The translations under genes and the position numbers were made by a program. Shown piece by piece: positions 51,601 through 63,103 of a stretch of 64,000 nucleotides of DNA. Positions within the stretch are counted from its first letter, which is position 1. The number at the start of each line of letters is the position of its first letter. The stretch is from Sinohyriopsis cumingii (lineage: Eukaryota; Mollusca; Bivalvia; Unionida; Unionidae), in assembly GCA_028554795.2 (NCBI GenBank), contig CM068841.1:25663308-25727307 (forward strand), read 5' to 3'. Below the pieces are notes generated by a model. That model made no database searches and had not been told where the DNA came from. It saw only the letters and a list, made by a program, of their open reading frames with translations.

Positions 51601-52084
51601 ATTGAACCAGATGTATACTCCCACACGTCTCATATTATGCGTGCTCGTGCTAGAGCTGGGTGTTACCATCGTTAAACTAGAATTGACTCATGAAGTTATG
51701 GACAACGTACTCCTAACCTGCACGTTTCTTGACACGGATCCGCCTGTTTCATCGTATTCAGCAAGAGCTGCCTCGAGATCCGCTACTGAGACAGCCTGAG
51801 AATATGCTGAAGCCTGTCCTATGGAAGCCAGTAGACCGAACAATAGTTTACTTCCCATGTAAATGTTTTTGGTCATCTCTACTCTGGTGAATTTATTATC
51901 TGCCAGTCGAATATCATGTAACCGTCGTGTAACTCATGTTGTCGAGATTCGTGTTATTGTGCTCACTCATGTGGAGACCACCCTGCATGGAATCACCTTT
52001 GTTTATCCAGCTCTTCCTTATAGGCAGCTATGTTGACCGCAGCATCGGTGCTGCCTGGTCCGATGAGCGTTAAAAAGGTAGTGT
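51601..52084. other. No identified gene between PolB and the plus-strand genes
   Basis: The minus frame 51,876-51,688 (LLFGLLASIGQASAYSQAVS, then ADLEAALAEYDETGG) has a hydrophobic start and acidic end but is not a PolB segment that I can place. It may be a small independent ORF. Confidence 0.35.
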
Positions 52085-52106
52085 AGGACATAATTAATAA
52101 AATGGA

Positions 52107-52635
52107 ATGAACTTCATCGATGAAGTTGCGCGCGACAACTGTAGCGGAATCATCGCGAAAGAATTCAAACACTGTTACACCACGACGAGGTCCGGATGCA
52201 ATCATGATTTCATGATGTTTCATCACGATGCAGAAACTGTGCCAGAAAAATACAGAGGGACTTTGACAAATTTAGTATGCCTCCGTCAGTATAACAACAT
52301 GCCGTTTGAGAAAAACATCAGTAAGCACCAGCGCAAGGACGCACTCACAAAATTTGTTGAGTAACGAGCAGTATTACTTCAACAGCTCATCGAAGATACA
52401 GTGGGCTCTCACGCGATTCAGCGCGATGTTGTATTGGAACTGTTTCAACCAATGTTAGCCAGTATGGATGAAAGGAAAACAACTCACGATGTGAAACAGA
52501 ACCAGCTTTTGGAGACCTTAAATGCGACAACGTAGTCTCAAGAAACATTGCTTGATCGATTAGTGCAAAGAGATGGCTATGAACCCGGTGAAGATATGGC
52601 TAAGCTTATCAGCAGGACGGAAACACAGTAGCATG
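52107..52635 (+). pseudogene. Unrecognised plus-strand ORF of element B
   Basis: The open frame to 52,364 contains AETVPEKYRGTLTNLVCLRQ and KHQRKDALTKFVE. After the stop the coding look continues as LQQLIEDTVGSHAIQRDVVL, then ETLLDRLVQRDGYEPGED. It is helical and charged. Polintons often encode a similar-sized helical protein at this place, but I cannot name it. Confidence 0.4.
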
Positions 52636-52639
52636 GCAA

Positions 52640-53261
52640 ACAAACAAAAAACTAAAACTAAAAATAGCTGCAAAAACTAAACAGAAAAAATACAGGAGCT
52701 GCAGAAAGAGAGGATTAAACAAGTCAGGTTTGAAGAGATGCGAGAAGAGACGAGGATAGAATAATTCTGGACAGGTTAACTTATATGGGAAAAGAGGAAG
52801 AAAGGACTCAAACGATACCTAAATAAATGCAGCAAAAAAAAAAGAAACGAGCTGTCGTTTGAAGGAGCAGGATATGCGTGATGTAGTGCAAAAGAAGCTG
52901 ATTTCAGAGCTTCAGTATTTACCCAATGGTTCATCCCAGCAATGGTTAGAATACTTCGCGAATAAAAAGTTTAGTGCGTCCATCAATTCTTAAAGATGAT
53001 TAATTTAACACTTTAGCTAGAGTGAAATAGATGTGGCAAAATTATTGCAAACACGCCAGATCGCGAGAGAAAAGAGCAAATGAACGACAGGCTCGACAAC
53101 TTAAAAGAATTAAACAGCGATCGAAACGATTAAAATTACTGGCATCTTCTAAGCAAACAGATAATATTGGCGCAGAAATAAATAAAGATATGATCGATTT
53201 TAAATCATATTCTGGACAGCTCTCTACTCACAATATGTCAGCACTTAATTGTGTACTATGA
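52640..53261 (+). pseudogene. Basic helical ORF(s), function unknown (element B)
   Basis: A broken lysine-rich run near 52,690-52,750 (IQELQKERIKQVRFEEMREE), a segment QKKLISELQYLPNGSSQQWL (about 52,895-52,955), and the 76-codon frame 53,031-53,261 with RSREKRANERQARQLKRIKQ, which is strongly basic and coiled-coil-like, then NKDMIDFKSYSGQLSTHN. Possibly a DNA-binding virion protein. Family not recognised. Confidence 0.4.
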
Positions 53262-53276
53262 TCTGATTGTACAACA

Positions 53277-54065
53277 GTGGAAATCATTTCCATTTCTAAA
53301 CCGATTTATTCGCACTGTCAAATATTGATAAAGTTGTATTGTCAGAACTCTGAAAAGATAATACCATTCGATGATACCACGCTGTTATTCGATTCGCGAT
53401 CATTACGTTTGACTGTGAGATACAGTACGTCCCTTGAATTATACCAAAATGCGCTATGATTTCCTAAGGATCTGGAATAGTTTGTTTTTTAATGTCGCCG
53501 CGAACAACAATTAGTTCTCGTACTGGGCAAGTGGAAAACGTCGAACTATCACGATCTCACCAGGCAGTTACAATATTTCCGACATTGCCACGAACATGTC
53601 CTAGCTGATTACGGCCAACGGACACATCACCATTATCATCAAAATCGAGCACAATTATGTCACGCTGCGCACGAGAATCACCTTATCAGACAGTTATCAT
53701 GCAGGTTTTGACATCTCCCATTCAGTCGGGACCATCCTGGTTTTGACATTCAAACTGTATTATCAGGTAATGGTGTGTACAAGGGAAATTTAAAAGTGAA
53801 TATCACCGACAAGACCAATTTAATCATCATCTAATCGATAGCTCAGGGACCTCTCTCCGGCTCGATTTCCAACGTCATTTTCTCTACGGCGATTAGCGTG
53901 CCTCCAGGATAATTGATGCAGATTTGGCCTAATCCTTTCATCATTTTTCCCGCCGTGAAAACATACGCAATCTCGAAAATCACCATTTGGAGCAGTCTGG
54001 GAATGCCATTGATAATAACAACAACGAAATAATCACCTATTACCTGTACGTGAGGCGGAGAATAC
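53277..54065 (+). pseudogene. Penton-like minor capsid protein (element B)
   Basis: Plus-strand path with several frame changes. WNSLFFNVAANNN is followed by TISPGSYNISDIATNMS and TLRTRITLSDSYHAGFDIS; then GVYKGNLKVNITDKTNL, SISNVIFSTAISVPPG, PNPFIIFPAVKTYAIS and KITIWSSLGMPLII, ending at EIITYYLYVRRR. The 'PGSY.I.DI' segment, the 'vPPG' turn, the 'P..i.fPV.t..I..I.i' strands and the closing 'It..lyvr' follow the minor capsid (vertex) proteins that accompany Polinton capsids. It lies directly upstream of the capsid gene, as expected. Multiple stops. Confidence 0.55.
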
Positions 54066-54128
54066 GGTCGGGCAAAACAGTTACCAAAACAGCGATGGAT
54101 TGAAGTGACACTGATTGAAGTATAAAAT

Positions 54129-54443
54129 ATGAGACCCTTACACAGAGCGCGACCTAAACTTGTGGAGGATTTTTATCGAAGTTGTTTTATTTTATTCGAT
54201 CGACTTTCCCTGGAGTCTCTGCGAAAGACCTTCCCATTGCTCTAAACGCCGCCGAAGGTGGAGAGACCAAAGCCACAGCTGGGACAGCAGTCAGAAAAAA
54301 AAATGGCAGCAAGGTCACGGGCAAAGGCAACCGCATTGCCCGCGCCTGTGACACAGGCAGCACAAGCTTCTATAGAGACCATGTCTCCACAGACCACGCA
54401 TGACATTGAGGAAAAAAAAACAACCTCAAAAAACTGTCACTGA
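54129..54443 (+). pseudogene. Short basic ORF before the capsid gene (element B)
   Basis: Begins MRPLHRARPKLVEDFYRSCF, hits a stop after about 38 codons, and other frames continue with LNAAEGGETKATAGTAVRKK or ARSRAKATALPAPVTQAAQA. The Ala/Lys/Arg-rich composition recalls small core or scaffold proteins of adenovirus-like particles, but no family is established. Confidence 0.35.
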
Positions 54444-54549
54444 GTGCTATGTCTGAGCATATATTGAGTGACATCGATATAAAAGCTTCCTATGCGGCCT
54501 GATAAGATTATAGTGACTAATGTGCGGTTATAATCACACTGACACAGTA

Positions 54550-55935
54550 TTGAAACATGTACTCGACTGAATAACGATACACCCATCAATGACTCGAATA
54601 TCAAATACGAGTACGTCGATTACCAGGACACGGACATCAACAACCTCAATGCCACCACCTATCGAAAAATCAAGACGCGTGATGAGGATGCGTACCTGCT
54701 TCAACTCAAAGCCTTCGTGGAGGTCCGTGGGAAACTTTCAGCCTGCCCTCGGAGGAAATTACGCCACTGGTTCTGAGATCATGCTTCACAACAACGTATG
54801 GTCGCTGTTCAAGTTGGCACAGTATCAGCTAAACAATCCTACTGTGGACGAGATCAACGGCTACTTGCCACAGGTCAGCACGTACCTGAATTTGATCATG
54901 CTTGGCACCGGCTACATGAGATCGTGCGACAGCAACATGTAGTGGTTAGAGACACTACCACGGGTGCAGCAGCGAGTAATGAACTTCACAGACGTGCATT
55001 ACCTGTAAACGCAACTAATGACATAAAAAGATCCTGATAACGCTATTGTTTATCAAGCCGAGGAAGCTGAAGCCAATGCTTATCTGATTTCGGAGATGAA
55101 CGGAGATGCTGCATGATCTTGCAATATGAGGAACGTCATCGCCTCCGCGTTAGTACAGGCACATATTGGAAATTAGAACCAAGAATTTGCTACACGGAAA
55201 AAATCTCAACGACTCAAGTAGGGAAATTTGCATGACATTTCCTCATAGCAGCATTTTCGGAGTGTGCCGTGATATTCGCACAGTCTACAGAGGTGTCAAG
55301 CACACTATAAAGAGATTCTCCCACTTAGAACATACACAAAGCGGCGTACCATGCACTCAAGATAGAAACCACGCTATGTAGATTCACTAGAAAGTTTTAT
55401 TTTGAGCAAGAATTGATTTACATACAGCAGTGTTCCGCTGTGCAGTTGACCAATTCGTGGAGAGTCGATACTAATACTGGCAGCGAGCATCACAGGCACG
55501 TGTTCATGGCGTTTTAATTAATGTGAAAACCAGGAAGGAAACAAGCCCGTTTTTGACCATAAAAAATATCTCACATTCACGTTAGCATCAATTCCAGAAC
55601 GTATCCAGAACGAGAATTTGAGTGTAATTTTGTTGCCACCACGAGAAAATATACTCAGGCGTACATGATTCTCCTGGAATCCATGCAGAAAATCCAGGAC
55701 GTTGACATGGGCACACAGGTGTTGTTGCAGGATTTCGCAGGGCTGTATCCCATTCTCCATTTTGATGCTTCCAAGCATTTTGAATGCATCAAATATTCCC
55801 TAGCTGATATCGAGGTCCGGTGCACCATTGGCAGTCCTGGCGGGGAGTATGTGTATTATGATCTGGTGACATCATGTCGATTCATGACACTGACGTACTC
55901 AACGGTAAAATAAACTTTGTCGTGTGGCTTAAACC
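54550..55935 (+). pseudogene. Major capsid protein, nearly full span (element B)
   Basis: Double-jelly-roll capsid protein. The N-terminal frame has NIKYEYVDYQDTDINNLNAT and DEDAYLLQLKAFVEVRGKL. A shifted frame gives GNYATGSEIMLHNNVWSLFK, then AQYQLNNPTVDEINGYLPQV, and GAAASNELHRR near 54,970. A middle region is scrambled. The last frame (55,665-55,913) has LLQDFAGLYPILHFDASKHF, then SLADIEVRCT, EYVYYDLVTSCRFMTL. The start ('yEy.dy....ln', 'e.yL..kaf+evrGkL') and end ('DF..LyPi..FD.SK..E') match the family across about 460 codons, shorter than the usual roughly 600. Confidence 0.75.
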
Positions 55936-56029
55936 ATTTTTATACAACATGACAAAGTCGCCAGAGCCAAATACGACGTAGTAGAGCTAAATTACTTGTG
56001 GTAACTATGTTGCCCAGAGTTGTTCCAGA

Positions 56030-56470
56030 AACACAGACAAAGGATATTTTGTCAGCGCGATAGTTCCGTTTGTTTTTTACGCAAGTGGAATTAAAGCAGA
56101 ACAGACACGCTGCGGAAACACGCTCAAAAATAAACCATCACGATAAAGATGAGCTCGGATGCATTATCAGGGCCAGATCTGCTAATGCTGACCCATCGAC
56201 AGGCTACCTCTATCGCTAAACATGTCGTGGTCAGAAAGAACTTGTGGTGAAATTGTTTGCGCCCCAGCTGACAAAACAAGGAATCATTGCACCACTTTAG
56301 CCAGCATCGCCTGGAACAATACTTCTAGGATCGCTTGGATCAGCTGTATGGAATTACACGTGGCAAAGGAATTTCCCAGATTGGTATCTCACGGAGATGC
56401 CTCTCTTGTCCACGGAGGAAAGGAGATAACTGTAAAGGTACCCTTGCCCAACTTTGACATCGAAATATAG
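56030..56470 (+). pseudogene. Hydrophobic virion-type ORF between capsid and protease (element B)
   Basis: Frames around 56,100-56,470 contain DELGCIIRARSANADPSTGY, LVVKLFAPQLTKQGIIAPL and LLGSLGSAVWNYTWQ. The composition is Gly/Ala/Leu-rich with a probable membrane-active helix. The counterpart position in element A (27.8-28.1 kb) also holds an Ala-rich hydrophobic frame. Function inferred only from position. Confidence 0.4.
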
Positions 56471-56484
56471 CTAGAACCGAGTGT

Positions 56485-56800
56485 CCACCACTACAGAGGT
56501 GTTTTTTTCTTAAGATCAGTTGCTTGATCAAATACAAATCAACGAGAGATGAGTGATTATCTTCCAAGAATATTGCGATGAATCTGGAACTCACTGGGTC
56601 GCCGTATTGAAATATCCACGACCACGCGACGTGGAGTATTTCAGTTATTTTGGTTTACCATCTCCCGACGAGGTGCTGTGCATAATTCGTTACAGATTCA
56701 GTATGTCGACGACAGTACGTATGGCTGGTAATGCATTCATTACATTCAACAAAGATACCATGGATTGTCACTTGAGGAATCCATCTTAGCACTGCGAAAA
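56485..56800 (+). pseudogene. Adenain-like cysteine protease (element B)
   Basis: The first segment, HYRGVFFLRSVA, corresponds to the 'h+RGVFmRd' start of the conserved domain. The frame from 56,553 then reads ESGTHWVAVLKYP with catalytic His in GTHWVA, and DVEYFSYFGLPSPDEV with the 'YFdsFGL.pP' signature, here with Asp replaced by Ser. A frameshift near 56,690 leads to LQIQYVDDSTYGW, a stop, then CIHYIQ, where the Cys of 'CG..C.hYi' is expected. The domain is about 105 codons, close to normal from RGVF to the Cys. Inactivated. Confidence 0.82.
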
Positions 56801-56834
56801 TAAACTATTTTAGTGGATGTTTTAGGTATAGCAC

Positions 56835-56951
56835 ATGACCTCATGGTGTCTTGAGTGTAGAGCGAGAATAGGTAGCAACAATCCAGTAGAGGTGATGACC
56901 AAAAATGATCTCCTTGTGGTCAAATCGTTCTGCCTGGTGCGTAGAGCCTAA
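56835..56951 (+). CDS. Zinc-ribbon microprotein (element B)
   Basis: An intact 38-codon ORF: MTSWCLECRARIGSNNPVEV, then MTKNDLLVVKSFCLVRRA. The first CxxC pair is intact; the second knuckle has only its first Cys (FCLVRR, where FCxxC is expected). After the stop, NFRS continues the family-like tail. This matches small CxxC...CxxC proteins with a central 'v.TKNGr' stretch (DUF5679-like) found next to protease genes in adintoviruses and related elements. Confidence 0.55.
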   Translation: MTSWCLECRARIGSNNPVEVMTKNDLLVVKSFCLVRRA

Positions 56952-56990
56952 AATTTCAGATCGTGAAGGGTCGAATGAAAATGTCTCCAA

Positions 56991-57263
56991 ATGACAGTGT
57001 CGCCTCCAGTAGCTTCTCCGGAATCAACAGCCTCTAACCGTACTTTTCCGTATAAAATATGCATCGGTGTTACTGCAGGAATTTTGATCTTAGCAGGAAC
57101 TGAGAGGAATTATGGAAGAGCGGAATCTGTGTGTACAAGGACATGTACAAAGTGGCAAACATCAATTCTCGGGGGAGCGGTAGACATCCATAAAATCATC
57201 GGAAAGCTTCCCAGGCCTCGCGGTGGAGGGACGTTACGAGGACCCGAGTACACCGGGCCATGA
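56991..57263 (+). CDS. Small membrane ORF (element B)
   Basis: A 90-codon frame with one clear membrane segment (YKICIGVTAGILILAG) after a Ser/Pro-rich start and a basic Gly/Pro-rich end (KIIGKLPRPRGGGTLRG). It lies between the zinc-ribbon ORF and the integrase. No family recognised. Confidence 0.4.
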   Translation: MTVSPPVASPESTASNRTFPYKICIGVTAGILILAGTERNYGRAESVCTRTCTKWQTSILGGAVDIHKIIGKLPRPRGGGTLRGPEYTGP

Positions 57264-57329
57264 AACCCATGAAAAAAACAACTGTACTAAAACGATCAGC
57301 CCCTTCCTAGAACGGACCTGTATAAATGC

Positions 57330-57485
57330 GTGATTACCATTGCGCTGCAGCGTGATATTTGTTACAAGGATCATCCCGACAACAAAGCTGGATACGATGA
57401 GGTCATGATTGGGGATTTAAAAGAGCTAAAACCGGGAAAGGTTTATGGAACGAGTAGACATGTGATCTCGTGTGTGGTGTCATAG
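57330..57485 (+). pseudogene. Unassigned coding-like stretch before the integrase
   Basis: One frame reads DLYKCVITIALQRDICYKDH, then GYDEVMIGDLKELKPGKVYG, before a stop. It has a protein-like composition and could be the end of a further element B gene. Not recognised. Confidence 0.3.
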
Positions 57486-57599
57486 GCAATGTAGTTGCCA
57501 ACTTCAAAAGACACAAGCCACAACGTGGACAGCAATGGAGCTGAACAAACCCGTAGTTAAGCATTTTATATGTTAAAAGGTCATTGCTGTGATGATGGA

Positions 57600-58041
57600 A
57601 GACAGCTGGTGAGCATTTGTCGTCCATATGAGACATTACAGCACATACAACGGTCATTTCAAGTATATGTTGACGTTCTGCGATGTGTTTAGCAGGAACA
57701 CCTCGGTGGTTCCATTGAAAAACAAAAAAAGGAAACTCTATTGGTGACGGCTTTGTTGGTGTATGAAAACACAAAAAAGTGTGGGTCGATCAATAAACAG
57801 CACACAAAATCAAGTCAAATCTGCTGTCGTGTAAAGGATTAATATAACTCTCACAATTCACATGTGGAAGAGATTTAGCGATAATTGCAACAGGTATTCA
57901 GATTTTTTTGGCAGAGACCGTAAACCTGAACAATTACACCAATCACAGATATATTAAAATGACGCCCGTGGAATCGTCTGAGTAAAACCGAAAACAGAAA
58001 GTGACTGATGCCTTACGTTTGATGAATACAGTTATGATTGG
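57600..58041 (+). pseudogene. Polinton integrase, core part (5' piece of the split gene)
   Basis: The integrase catalyses insertion of the element. The plus strand reads AFVVHMRHYSTYN, then YMLTFCDVFSRNTSVVPLKN, the first part of the rve core with its initial catalytic Asp in 'CDVFS', and a frame-shifted IGDGFVGV. The stretch with the second Asp and the Glu is too decayed to read. It ends NLNNYTNHRYIKMTPVESSE, the 'YNxxxHrsIkmtPve' end of the core, and KVTDALRLMNTVMIG at the LINE junction. The gene resumes at 63,381. Confidence 0.8.
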
Positions 58042-58596
58042 CCCCCCCTGCGGGTCCGGGGTTGTAGAATTGGCCCGACGTGCCTCGCTACGTGTCGTAA
58101 AAGGCGACTAAGTAGAGGCAACCTGTTTGCCGTGGGTTGCGTCCCGTGTCGGAGGAGGAAAGGATCCTGGTAGTTGAGCAGAGGCTTTCCCTGCAATACA
58201 CTACTTTGGCCTCTACTTCTCTTAGACGGGTGGTCGGGATGGGCCCGGTTCCGACAAATTGGCTGGTCACGCCGAGCCCTAGGAAATCTTTATTTACTCT
58301 CTCACCTCCTTTATCTTTCTCCTTGTATCTCTCTTGATACCACCGTTGCCCCTATATTCTAATCCTTTATCTTTCCCTTTTCCAAGTCTTAGAAGACTTT
58401 CTAGAAGGCGGTGGTTTAACGGGTCAATCGGGGGGTAATTTTACCGACCTTAGAAATTGGCGACTTCAGGGTCAATCAAAGGTAATTTTATCAACTGAGT
58501 ATGGCATCTGTGTATCCCTGACACTTGGAAAGTGTCCCCTTGTTGGGCTCCTTGGTGGGTGGGGAGCGAGGGTGCTGAATTTTTAATCTAGCCAAA

Positions 58597-59766
58597 ATGG
58601 ATATTTCCAAAAACAATCAAAATAAACGTACGAAAACTTTATCTGACTCGGACGACGAACCATGTAGTGTGGACACATTTCCACGCTTCATGGTAATACA
58701 ATCTAAAGATGCCGCAATATCCCTTGCTTCACTCTCTCCGTTTGTGATCGAGAAAACAATTACAGGTTTGATTGGTACGCCAAAGAGCGTCAAAAAAATG
58801 AAATAGGGTTGCCTTCTCGTTGAATGTGAGCGACGAGGTCACTCAGACAATATCAAGAAAATAAAAACTTTCTTCGATATTCCAGTGACCTCATTCGCTC
58901 ACACCACACTCAATACGTCCAAAGGCGTGATTCGCTGTCGTGACTTGGCTGGAGTCACCGACGCAGATATCATTGAAGGAATGAAAAGTGAAGGTGTCAC
59001 TGCAGTCCGTCGAATACGTATCAAACGTAATAATAACCTGCAGGACACCAACACCATTGTACTCACCTTCAACAAGCCAACTGTACCCAAAGTGGTCAAA
59101 GTTGGCTTCTTGCAAGTGAAGGTTGACATCTACATTCCAAACCCCTTTCGATTTTATAAGTGTCAAAAATACGGCCACCACGAAGACCGCTGCTCTAAAA
59201 CCCAAATATGTGGCCGATGCGGAGAAAATTCTCATCAGGAAGCTGACTGTAGAGCAACTCCGCATTGTGTCAACTGTGGAAAAGAGCACCACGCAAATTC
59301 CAAGGATTGCGATACCTGGAGACAGGAGAAGGAAATTCAGAGGGTAAAATACACAAATAATATTCCCTATCCAGAAGCCAGAAAACTTGTACAGGCGAAA
59401 ACAGCCCATCCTGGCCCATCCTTCTCCACTATAGTGAAGAGCAATCCTAAAACAACGAAGGACGCTCAAACACAAACAGAAGCACCCGATTCAACACCAA
59501 GCTCAAACACCCCTCATTACCAATCACAGAGAAACACGGCATCTACACAAACTACTTTCAGCAATACCCAACAACCTAAATCACCAAAAAACAAAATTAA
59601 ATCTCATGGAAACAGGCAACAAAAGGGGTCAGATGACCCCATCAAACTTTATAACAGGTTTAGAGACATCGAGAGCATGGATGCAGAAGAATCTGCTCCA
59701 TGCGCCCAAGGGAACTCCAGACCTACAAACAAAAAATTCACCCCCGTACTTCCTTCAGAGAAATAA
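58597..59766 (+). pseudogene. LINE ORF1 (gag-like, CCHC zinc knuckles)
   Basis: A single frame of 390 codons interrupted by one TAG at 58,804-58,806. RNA-binding, chaperone-type protein. The N-terminal half holds an RRM-like region (KGVIRCRDLAGVTDADIIEG, then TIVLTFNKPTVPKVVKVG). Three knuckles follow: CQKYGHHEDRC, where the second Cys of the first knuckle is replaced (YKCQKYGH rather than CxxC), CGRCGENSHQEADC, and CVNCGKEHHANSKDC. The C-terminal third is Gln/Thr/Ser-rich and low in complexity. The start at 58,597 is chosen because it follows the 5' UTR and reads MDISKNNQNKRTKTLSDSDD. Confidence 0.85.
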
Positions 59767-59828
59767 AAAAACAAATTCCCTCTGCGAAAGGTCTAACCTA
59801 GCTCCACAATCTTTAATTTAAATTTATA

Positions 59829-62800
59829 ATGAAAAACACTATCATACAATGGACTTGTCGAGGACTTAAAGCAAATTACAATGATATTCTCCTGCTTTTA
59901 AACGAACATGATCCTGCGGTACTATGCCTTCAAAAAACATTCTTGAAAGATACGGACAATATCACATTTAAAAACTACTCCCTGTTTAACACCTGCTCTC
60001 CAAATGTTGATAGGGAGTTTCTGTTATTGTGAACAACAGAGCTCCTCATAGCTTCATTCATTTAAACACCAATTTACAAGCCATTGCTGTAAGCGTCACT
60101 CTACATCGAGTGATTACATTTTGCTCTATTTACTTACCACCAAACACTAACCTAGTACCAAACGAATTAGACGACCTTGTTCAACAGTTTCCCGCGCCAT
60201 TTGTTTTACTCGGGGATTTTAATGCTCATAACATTTTATGGGGATCGAATCATATAAGTGACAGAGGTCACAAAGTTGAAGACCTTATTTCTAGACACGA
60301 TCTGTGTCTACATAATACCAAAACACCTACATATTTACACCCAGGCACGGGTACATACACATGCATCGATTTGACAATTTGTTCTCCTTCGCTGCTATGA
60401 ATGGAAGGTCGCTGATGACCTTCACAGCAGCGATCACTTCCCAATCTCCCTTGTAAATCATAACTCTACAATTGATGAAGCAATTCCACAATGGAATTTA
60501 AAGAAGGCCGACTGGGCCAAGTTCGAAACACTCTGTAAAACTAGGCTGAATGAGGATACACTTTTCAATGTTAACGATCCCATTCAGCATTTTACATCTA
60601 TTTTAACCGATATTGCAGAAGAATCTATTCCCAAGTCCTCAACAAACTGTAAAAGAACCCTAAAACCTTGGCTCACTAAGGAATGTAAGGAAGCCATACG
60701 GCAACGCCGAGAAGCATTAAAAAAATTAAACAATCACCCGACGCCCGAAAACTTAAATATATATCGCATTAGGGAGGCTTTAGATAAGGCCCATGATACA
60801 TCCGCTGGGCCTGACGAAATACATTACCAGTTTTTGAAACACCTTCCAGAATCATCTTTAACATCTCTTTTGAAACTCTTCAATGATTTATGGATTACTG
60901 GTAATGTACCAAAAATCTGGAAAGAAGCAACTGTAATACCAGTCCCCAAACCCGGTAAAGATAGCGAAGACCCCAACAGCTATCGACCAATTGCACTCAC
61001 AAGCTGTGTGTGCAAAACAATGGAACGAATGATCAATTCTCGGCTTGTCTGGTATTTGGAAACTAACAATTTAATATATCCTTTCCAAAGTAGCTTTCGA
61101 TATGGCCGGAGCACCAATGATCATCTGGTTAGACTGGAAACATTTATTCGCGACGCATTTATTAAGAAAGAACATTTAGTAGCGGTTTTCTTTGATTTAG
61201 AAAAGGCCTATGACACGACATGGAAGTACGGGATACTAAATGACCTGAACGATCTAGGTCTAAAAGGCCGTCTGCCCTCTTTCATATCCAATTTTCTCTC
61301 AGACAGACAATTCAAAGTATGAGTGGGCTCTACCCTCTCAGATCTGCACGAGCAAGAGATGGGTGTGCCCCAGGGCAGTAGTTTATCTGTGACGCTCTTT
61401 AACATCAAAATTAATAGCATCACCAAGTGTTTGACTCCTGGTGTGGATTGCTCGTTATACGTTGATGATTTTCTAATATGTTATCGGTCAAAGCACATGC
61501 ATACAATTGAAAGACAACTGCAGCAAAATATAAACAAAATTCAAAATTGGGCCAATGCAAACGGTTTCAAATTCTCGAAATCAAAAACGGTATGCATGCA
61601 TTTCTGTCAGCTACGAAAACATCACGATGAACCGAACCTCACGCTGGATGGAACACCTATTCCAGTTGTTGAGGAAACAAAATTTTTAGGTATAATCTTT
61701 GACAGAAAACTGACCTTTATTCCACACCTAAAGAACTTAAAAGCTAAATGCTTAAAAGCACTTAACCTACTTAAAGTAGTAGCGCACACTGACTGGGGTG
61801 CTGATAGAAAAGTCACCCTAAATGTATACAGAACGTTTATTCGCTCCAAACTGGACTATGGTTGCGTTGTGTATGGTTCAGCCCGAAAGTCATATCTTAA
61901 AATGCTTGATCCAATTCATCATCAGGGAATAAGACTGGCACTGGGAGCATTTAAAACATCCCCGTGTGAAAGCCTTCTAGCTGAGGCGAATGAACCACCG
62001 TTATCGCATCGCACAGTATGCTCTCAAATTAAAATCAAACCCTCTAAACCCTAATTTTACGGCTGTTTTTCAACCAAAATACAAAACTTTATACGAAAAT
62101 AAACCAAATGCCATACCTTCCTTTGGCATTAGAATATCACCCAGCCTTGACACTACAAATATAGATCTTTCTAAAATTCAGAAAACGTCCATCTTCGAAA
62201 CACCACCTTGGTTAATTAAACAACCAAAAGTACGTTTTACGCTACACGATGGGAAAAAATCAGAAATAAACCCTTTTGTCTTACACAACTCTTACCATGA
62301 ACTCCTCACCGAATTTGAAAACTACACCAGAATTTACACATGGATCAAAGGATGAGGAAAAGGCTGCTGCAGCCTTTGTTTGTGGAAATCACACAACGCA
62401 AGTTCGCTTACCAAATGGAGCATCAATTTTTACAGCCGAAATCAGAGCAATAGACCTTGCTCTGCAACATATAGAAAAGAAACATATTTTAAACAGTATC
62501 ATCTTCTCCGACTCGCTATCCGTACTCCAGTCACTACACAATAGAAAACTGGAGAACCCATTATTAAAAAACATACTCTTCAAAAATACCGAGCTGAGTA
62601 TACTGTTGGTTACCTAGCCACATTGGCATTAAAGGTAACGAAAAAGCAGATCGCGCTGCTAAAATGGCCCTTACTCAAGAACCATCTGATTTAAAATACC
62701 ATATACTGATTTTAAACCTTGTATCAGAAAGTTCTTTCGTCAGAAGTGGCAGGCATCATGGAATGATGCCGTGAATAACAAACTTCATGCAATCAAGCCA

Positions 62801-63103
62801 ACTCTAGGAGAATGGAATCCTTCCTACAGAACCATTCGTAGGGAGGAGATAGTCATTGCAAGAATCCGAATTGGTCATACTTATATCACCCACACCCACA
62901 TACTAAAAGGTGAAGACCCACCAGATTGCGTTTCTTGCAATGAACCATTCACTGTCAAGCACTTTATGATAGAGTGCTTTGACCTACAACCTACGCGCGA
63001 TCGTTATTACATTGTGCATGACATGAAAGAACTTTTTGATACTGTAAACATCACTCGTATTATAGAGTTCCTGAAAGCCGTAAATACTTACTCTAAACTC
63101 TGA
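59829..63103 (+). pseudogene. LINE ORF2: endonuclease, reverse transcriptase, RNase H
   Basis: Endonuclease: IIQWTCRGLKANYNDILLLL, FVLLGDFNAHNILWGS and SSDHFPISL, APE-type catalytic residues visible; frameshifts near 60,015 and 60,400. RT: KPGKDSEDPNSYRPIALTS, AVFFDLEKAYDTTW, GVPQGSSLSVTLFNIKIN and CSLYVDDFLIC, with the YVDD box. A TGA at 61,321-61,323 sits where RQFKV continues into VGSTLSDL. RNase H: TWIKG then AAAAFVCGN, FTAEIRAIDLALQH and FSDSLSVLQSL. The C-terminal Cys/His motif is CVSCNEPFTVKHFMIEC. The region between endonuclease and RT is short (about 60,770), suggesting an internal deletion. Confidence 0.88.

Noticed and set aside
57403-57774. 123-codon minus-strand ORF
   Set aside because: Overlaps the plus-strand integrase core, whose motifs are recognisable; the minus frame has none.
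58891-59475. 194-codon minus-strand ORF
   Set aside because: It is exactly antisense to LINE ORF1, which has clear zinc-knuckle motifs; the antisense frame is a shadow.
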